Source: Prostheceraeus crozeri
Lineage: Eukaryota > Platyhelminthes > Polycladida > Euryleptidae
DNA length: 64,000 nucleotides
Direction: 5' to 3'
Assembly: GCA_907163375.1 (NCBI GenBank)
Contig: CAJQUW010000926.1
Location: 124,001-188,000, forward strand
Below the pieces are notes generated by a model. That model was given only the letters and a program-made list of their open reading frames with translations. It was not told where the DNA came from and did no database searches. The number at the start of each line of letters is the position of its first letter. Within the stretch, counting starts at the first letter, position 1. This document shows, piece after piece, positions 58,806-64,000 of this stretch. Position numbers and translations under genes: made by a program.

Positions 58806-59428
58806 CGGAGTACATCGGAGAACGGTGACATAACTGGTGGTGCTGTTATTATTCCTCAACATTTTCTAACTACATTTCAGGTATGTATACTGAATGTGAT
58901 CCACTAAAAATGATACATGAACAATATCAATTGTTATTAAAAAGACCGTTCTCCGATTAAATAACAAGACGTTAGAGTCAACAATCTGCTGCTGGGTGTG
59001 ATGTGCAAATAATACCGCTTAATAATTGTGATTAATAAATAACCTGTAGTATTGCTCTGAATTATATCAACGAATCCATTGACAACAAAATGATGCATAT
59101 TTTGTCTCCTCTCCTCCATGTGTATTGAACTTTCATCTTTTTCGTGCATGATTCATCGACACATCTAAGTCTCATCGTTAACCTCATTTCTAAATATCTC
59201 AGTACTTTTTCAGACATTCATCGTTATATTTTATGGATATCAACGGCGATAGTGGTGCAGTTGTTTTTAACTTTCATCTCACATCCCCATTGTCATCTTT
59301 CATCTTCTGCCGCTCAACTTAATAAATGTAATATGCAATAATGTTAATGTATTTGTTTGTCCCACCTTTTGGGCAATAAACATTTTTGAATTTTTGAATT
59401 TTGAATTTTTGAGAGAGAGAGGGGGAGA
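58806..59428 (+). mobile_element. E3-type leader-tail unit attached to E4
   Basis: 58811-59428 is nearly identical to 49743-50347 (E3), although the ORF2 bodies are strongly diverged. Contains leader, CAG-GTATGT donor (58881), stem strands 58814-58825 and 58946-58957, tract GTCTCCTCTCCTCC (59104-59117), AATAAA (59374) and GA run (59411-59420). TACATCGGAG is repeated at the junction. It looks like a separate later arrival of a tail unit, or a recombination. Confidence 0.75.
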
Positions 59429-62400
59429 TTCGGAAAGTGGTAATCTTACACATTTTTGGTCGCTGCTTTCACTGTGTATATGCGGGGAACACAGAGTAAA
59501 TATATATTGATCATGTTTTTAAAAGTTTTTTTGTCTGGTTATCCGTTAAGATAATTTTCTGAAGACTTTGAAATATATCAGCCAACACAAAGGCTGTCCA
59601 AAAGTCACACATGATTTTCTTGTATGTACACATCATACAGGATGACACCACACGATACATAACTTCTATCAAATCTTGTAAAAATAGCTATGAGATGCAT
59701 GATGATCAACACGTTCGACAAACGATGTTTGAAGGGATTTGAGCTACACATTTAGTCAAGCTGGATAACATCACCTAGTCATTTGTAGGCCTGCATCTTT
59801 GGCCATGCTGTGTTGTCAAGAAGTGCACACGTTTTCTGGAGTTCGCAGTGCTCAACAAATGTTTCATAATAGTTGAAAACAATGAAAGGGATTCAAAATC
59901 CCACCAAATTGTGGCAAGCTTTTAATTTACAATCTCGCTGAGCGTAAATAGCAGCTCATTCAATCACCAGAGCATTTTCAGTGCTAAATTTCATCTCTTT
60001 GGAAGTCCTTCATCGATAAACGCCATAACGCTCACATTCAGGAAATCTGACATGAGCTACAAATATCTAATAAACATCTCCAAAACAATACATTCCAAGG
60101 CTACGTGGTTCTTTGCAGGATTGAGGTTGACGAAGGCAAATCGACGGTCATTTGCAGCCTGTGATCCGTCGAATCGTGTTTCCCTCTGCCAACCTCAACT
60201 TCACATGATGTCCACATCCGATCGACACGAAATGATCTGTTTACTTTAGGATCAACATCTTGTCAACATAAGATGATCCACGAACTATAATTGCCCTTAG
60301 ATCATTTCGTCTTAATAACTAAATACATAATTATGCCCAAATGCATTTTAATTTTCATCTCACAATAGGACATTGCGGCGAAATGTTTTGTGGAGTCGTC
60401 TGAGATTTTCACGTGGCATATCAGCAGCACAGAATATTTATTGCAAGAAATCTGCTATCGATGTAATATTGCCGCCGTTCCAACGACTTCCATCGAAGAT
60501 TTTTGTTTTCTCAAGTAGTTCTCGATGCATGGGTATTTATCATTGCTTGTTGCATCAGCGGGTTGGAAGCGGACAGCTTGCTCAGGTTGCATCGGATTGA
60601 GATCTTGGCGAAAGCTCGAGGAAAATCTTGCCTCTCGTTGAATAATTCTCTTGCAGGAAATGCTGCAAAGGACTGTGACATCTTTCTGGAAATAGAGACT
60701 TGATTGTATAGACCTACAAATGCTGCTGTCTATTCTAGGGCTCTCTACTTCATCCGTTCTGTCCACGACTCAAGATTTGTATGAATTAGAACCAAAAGCT
60801 TATTGTTCAGTGACGTTTTATGTCGAATTTACATAAGTATTTGTTGAGTGATTGCAAATTCTATCACTTCTTATCAGAGAAAGGTAATCCATGAAAAGAT
60901 AACAATAAAAATACATTCTCACACAAACAGTTGTGCTTCATGATTTTTGAAAGACACATCAGATGCATTGAAGAAATCATAATTAATGCAAAGTTGAATA
61001 CCTAGAAATCAAAAGCTGATGTATGCTATAGACCAATTGCTGGGCAACGCAATCATTAATAATAATTGTCAGACAATTTAGGAACGTCAGACTTACACAC
61101 ATTGTCACACCGTCATTTTATAATAAAACTCGAAAGGGCTGTTCATTTGTATTGTCTTGATGTTAGTCTCATTATTATCAATTTACTTATAAAATTATTA
61201 CATATTTATCAATTTATTATTATTGCATTAATTTTATTAATTGACAAGTTTAAGCAGTGTTTCGGAGCCGTAGTCCAGCTACCACGGTTGCGGCTTCGGC
61301 TGCGACATGTTGTCGAGGGCCCTCAGCTCGAAGCCGAACAAGAGACTTTCACGGAATAATGTACACCCGATGGCTTCTGCAAACTGCACATCTGTCAAGG
61401 TCTACTTGGTACCTCTTCTTGTCAGACAAGATCACATGAAGCACATACGTATATATCCAATGGGAGCACGCTGAGGATTTCGGTAAAATGACATCTGCCT
61501 GTGTTTCTGTGATTAAGTGGGAAGTACCTCAGCATGTAGAACCATCTTTAGGTCATGCAGTTTATACTGTTTAAGAAGCGAAACACATTTGGATTTATTA
61601 GATCGCTATTTTGTCGTAAAACACAGAATTCTGATTAAGTTTTAGCTGAAACTTCTCAAGTCTTTCAACACATGTTCGTACATATCACTGATCGGAGGCA
61701 TAAACACATGCAGGATAGAAAAATGACAACTATGCTAAAAATTATGACTAATGTGACTTGACTAGTCCTTCCCGCTTGAAACGACAGCTGCGTTTTCGGC
61801 TAGATAAGAATCCTAAGGAAGTTCGCGATCTTCTTTAAAATCTAAATAAATGATTCGCAGTAAGTATTGCTGGAGGAGATGATGACCAGCAGGTTTTGAG
61901 AGGTCTACAACGATTTCCTACAATGATGACACACTTGTATTCGCTTCGCTGCGCTGTCAAATGTCACTTTATCTCGCAAAGTGACTGAATTCTTAGTACA
62001 TATAAAATTCAAGAATACATATAAAAACAAATGCATATAAAAAAGAGCCGTGGTATTTCCTGTCATCTCCTGCTCCGCGCGGCTGCGGCTCCAAAACCCT
62101 AAATTTAAATGCGAGGTCTATCTGAGGAAATACGGTGTTCGATTGTTTCGCTTTTTCTTCAACACGTTACTTGAAATGAAAAGTTGAAATAACTTGCGTT
62201 GCTTAGAGGTCTGAAATCAAACATTATCTTCATGTAGGTGTTTCTTGCCATGTGAAATAACAATAAGATTATGACCTCAATACAACGAAGAGCGAGGAAA
62301 TCACATTGTTGTTGACTTAAGCTTCAATCAAAAATTTCCACAACAAAGAGCAATTGTTGAACATTTCAGTTTGATCAGAGTTTGTACACGTGAAATACCG

Positions 62401-62755
62401 AAGGGTTTTGCTTAGTGAATAATTGTCTTTACCGAGAGCAGCTCAAAAAAAACTTCAGATACAACAATGCTCTCCTTAAAATGTCAACAGTTCATTGAAA
62501 CATTTCTACAAAACAATGTGTGACAGAGAACATGAAATCAGTTCGAAATTTGCAAATTTGGTATTTTTAAGGCTATGTATCAACTTTGCAGATCTTAAAC
62601 CATCGGTCGATATCATTGTTTGCACATAATGCATGACGTTGGAAGGCTTTCTATGTCCACAGGTTAATAAGTTCCACGAAGCAGGTAATTATTTTCCTGG
62701 CTGGAAATTATTAATCTGGTGCAGACTTCTATGGAAAAAGTCATGCATTATAACA
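59429..62755. other. No recognised gene
   Basis: About 3.3 kb after the array. Several short frames (for example 60455-60766 minus) overlap each other on both strands and show no family features. Slightly GC-richer words GGAGCCGTAG (about 61265) and GCGGCTGCGGCTCC (about 62082) face each other but do not define a clear TIR. Confidence 0.45.
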
Positions 62756-62855
62756 GATAATGCATAGATTTCTTCGGTCATTATTTGTCATAATAACCCC
62801 GAGCCTTCGGCTCTCGATAATTATGGCAATAATGTCCTCAAATCTATGCATTATC
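62756..62855. repeat. 100-bp foldback element
   Basis: GATAATGCATAGATTT and AAATCTATGCATTATC form the outer stem; inner segments (GTCATTATTTG / GGCAATAATG) and the centre GAGCCTTCGGCTC also pair. A short MITE-like foldback; target duplication not evident. Confidence 0.7.
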
Positions 62856-63060
62856 TATTAGTAAACATGAAAGCCACTGACAATGCACTATGACACTGTA
62901 GTCTGCCATTGATGCCAATAGATATGCTAGCAATGCCACTATAAAGAAATCTATGGCTATTCTGAGCGGCATTAGATTTTCAATTGTCTTTTCGATTGAC
63001 TCAAGAAATGAAGCATGAATTTAGTGAATCACAAAATCACAACGATTTTTTGGCAACAAG

Positions 63061-64000
63061 ATGGAAGACAACATTGAAGCGCTAAAAAATCTCATTTGTC
63101 AAGACTGTCAAAAACAAGTTAAAATTGTCGGTGGATTGAGAAGACACCAGAATTATTGCAAGAAAAGGAAGACATTGAATAGTAATCAGAATAATGACAC
63201 AGAAAATCATATGAACAAGCTCGGCATGAAACAATTAACAGCAAATGAAAGTCAACGCCATGATCCTGAGATAACCTCAGGAACTGATGAGTTATATGTT
63301 CAGGGTGACCCTCTGTCGATGATGTTTTACGCTTGTGCTGTATTGCCATTGATAAAAAGCTAAGAATGCAAGAAATAATACAAAATTGGTACGCTGATGA
63401 TTCGTTGGCTTGTGGAGATATTACAAAGTTGAAAGAATGGTTCAATCGAGTACAACAAGAAGGACCGACATATGGCTATAATCCTGAGCCTTCAAAAAGT
63501 GTACTTGTTGTAGATTCAACTGATTTTGAGAGTGCAAAGAGTGTTTTCTCCGGATGTGACATCAAAATATCAGATGGTTGTAGATACCTCGGAGGATTCA
63601 CAGATCCCAAGATGATCGTCATGCTTATGTGAAATTAAAAGTAGCAAAATGGATAACAGATGTAGAAATTCTTGCAAAAGTCGCTGAGACAGAACCGCAG
63701 TCAGCGCTCATTGCTTTGACAAGATCACTACAAAGTGAATGGCAATATGTTCAACACGTTATACCGGATTGCTCAGCATTCATTGAACCTCCTGAAGAAG
63801 TTATTTCTACTCATTTTCTTCCTAAAATTATTGGAGGAAATATAACGCCAGATGAAAGAGATCTTTTTTCATTGTCAGCTAGTCAAGGTGGATTGCAAGT
63901 GAAAAATCCAGTAGACGAAGCTGCAGCGAATTTTGAAGTCTCACGCAAATCAGTTGAGGTTCTGACAAATTGTATAAAGAAAGGAGAACTTTTGTTTTCT
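63061..64000 (+). pseudogene. Zinc-finger RT element, copy 2, internally deleted, cut by window edge
   Basis: Starts at ATG 63061 with the same kind of finger as copy 1 (CQDCQKQVKIVGGLRRHQNYC). At about 63285 the text jumps directly to the RT motif B region (VQGDPLSMMFYACAVLPL), skipping most of the N-terminal and motif A region. Then WYADDSLACGDITKLKEW (motif C), GYNPEPSKSVLVV and YLGGFTDPK. After a frameshift near 63610 it continues open to the edge (YVKLKVAKWITDVEILAKVA, FLPKIIGGNITPDERDLFSL), the C-terminal region that copy 1 lacks. Confidence 0.8.

Larger units (their letters stand above)
51727..59428 (+). mobile_element. LINE E4 of the GA-tail array, composite
   Basis: Begins at the T2 GA tail with a leader unrelated to the others (about 51727-51831, ending TTTGTCATTACAG just before ORF1) and lacking an ATCGGAG block. 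ORF1 and ORF2 belong to a clearly different subfamily. A 2.3-kb DNA element interrupts ORF2 (55811-58133). The ORF2 C terminus stops short at about 58805, where an E3-type leader and tail (58811-59428) are attached. Confidence 0.8.

Noticed and set aside
60455-60766. Overlapping short ORFs on both strands (60373-60766)
   Set aside because: Mutually overlapping frames, no motif, no codon evidence for either.

Overview
The window looks like AT-rich, repeat-dense nuclear DNA of a metazoan, most likely a marine invertebrate. The phylum cannot be fixed from sequence alone. The evidence is the range of eukaryote-only elements: a Polinton, APE-type and restriction-endonuclease-type LINEs, TA- and TTAA-target MITEs, GT-AG splice-like signals, and no operon structure. 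I could not recognise any convincing single-copy host gene. Almost everything that can be named is mobile DNA or its debris.

Layout. 1-5358: the right-hand part of a Polinton/adintovirus-like element cut by the left window edge. It carries a double-jelly-roll capsid-type ORF, a small hydrophobic ORF, a PLA2-like plus integrase ORF, an adenain-type protease and an unknown ORF, and ends in a hairpin with AGT/ACT termini. 5390-24950: old mosaic DNA holding nested MITEs (piggyBac type, a TAGGTAGAGTG family in three copies), a dead LINE, two copies of the same dead IS630/Tc1-like transposase fragment, a dispersed family of exon-like cassettes, and a complete-looking 4.64-kb DNA transposon (12309-16948) with TIRs, subterminal motif clusters and a decayed transposase. 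25099-27472: a 5'-truncated LINE with a restriction-like endonuclease and a 10-bp target duplication. 27661-33321: LINE and transposase fragments, including a zinc-finger RT element interrupted by a CACTG-ended MITE.

33384-59428 is the most interesting region. It is a head-to-tail, same-strand array of four related APE-type LINEs (called E1-E4 here) plus two tail-only units (T1, T2). Each unit ends in AATAAA followed by (GA)n, and each next unit begins directly at that GA run, so the tail of one copy seems to be the landing site of the next. ORF1 encodes a PHD-like finger, coiled coil, CCHC knuckle and Q/P/Y-rich tail. ORF2 encodes an EEP endonuclease, RT and C-terminal zinc knuckle.

Two properties of this LINE family stand out. 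First, E1 and E2 each carry a 77-86 bp leader twice: once directly before ORF1, ending in a pyrimidine-rich CAG, and again in the 3' UTR, followed there by a GTACGT/GTATGT splice donor. The two leader copies within an element differ by a single base, while leaders of different elements are largely unrelated, so something homogenises them as in LTRs or Drosophila TART non-terminal repeats. Second, two RNA pairings show compensatory changes between copies: the leader ATCGGAG block with a CTCCGAT block just inside the putative intron, and a purine tract at the ORF1/ORF2 junction with a pyrimidine tract in the 3' UTR.

59429-63060 holds no recognised gene apart from a 100-bp foldback. 63061-64000 is a second, internally deleted copy of the zinc-finger RT element, running off the right edge.
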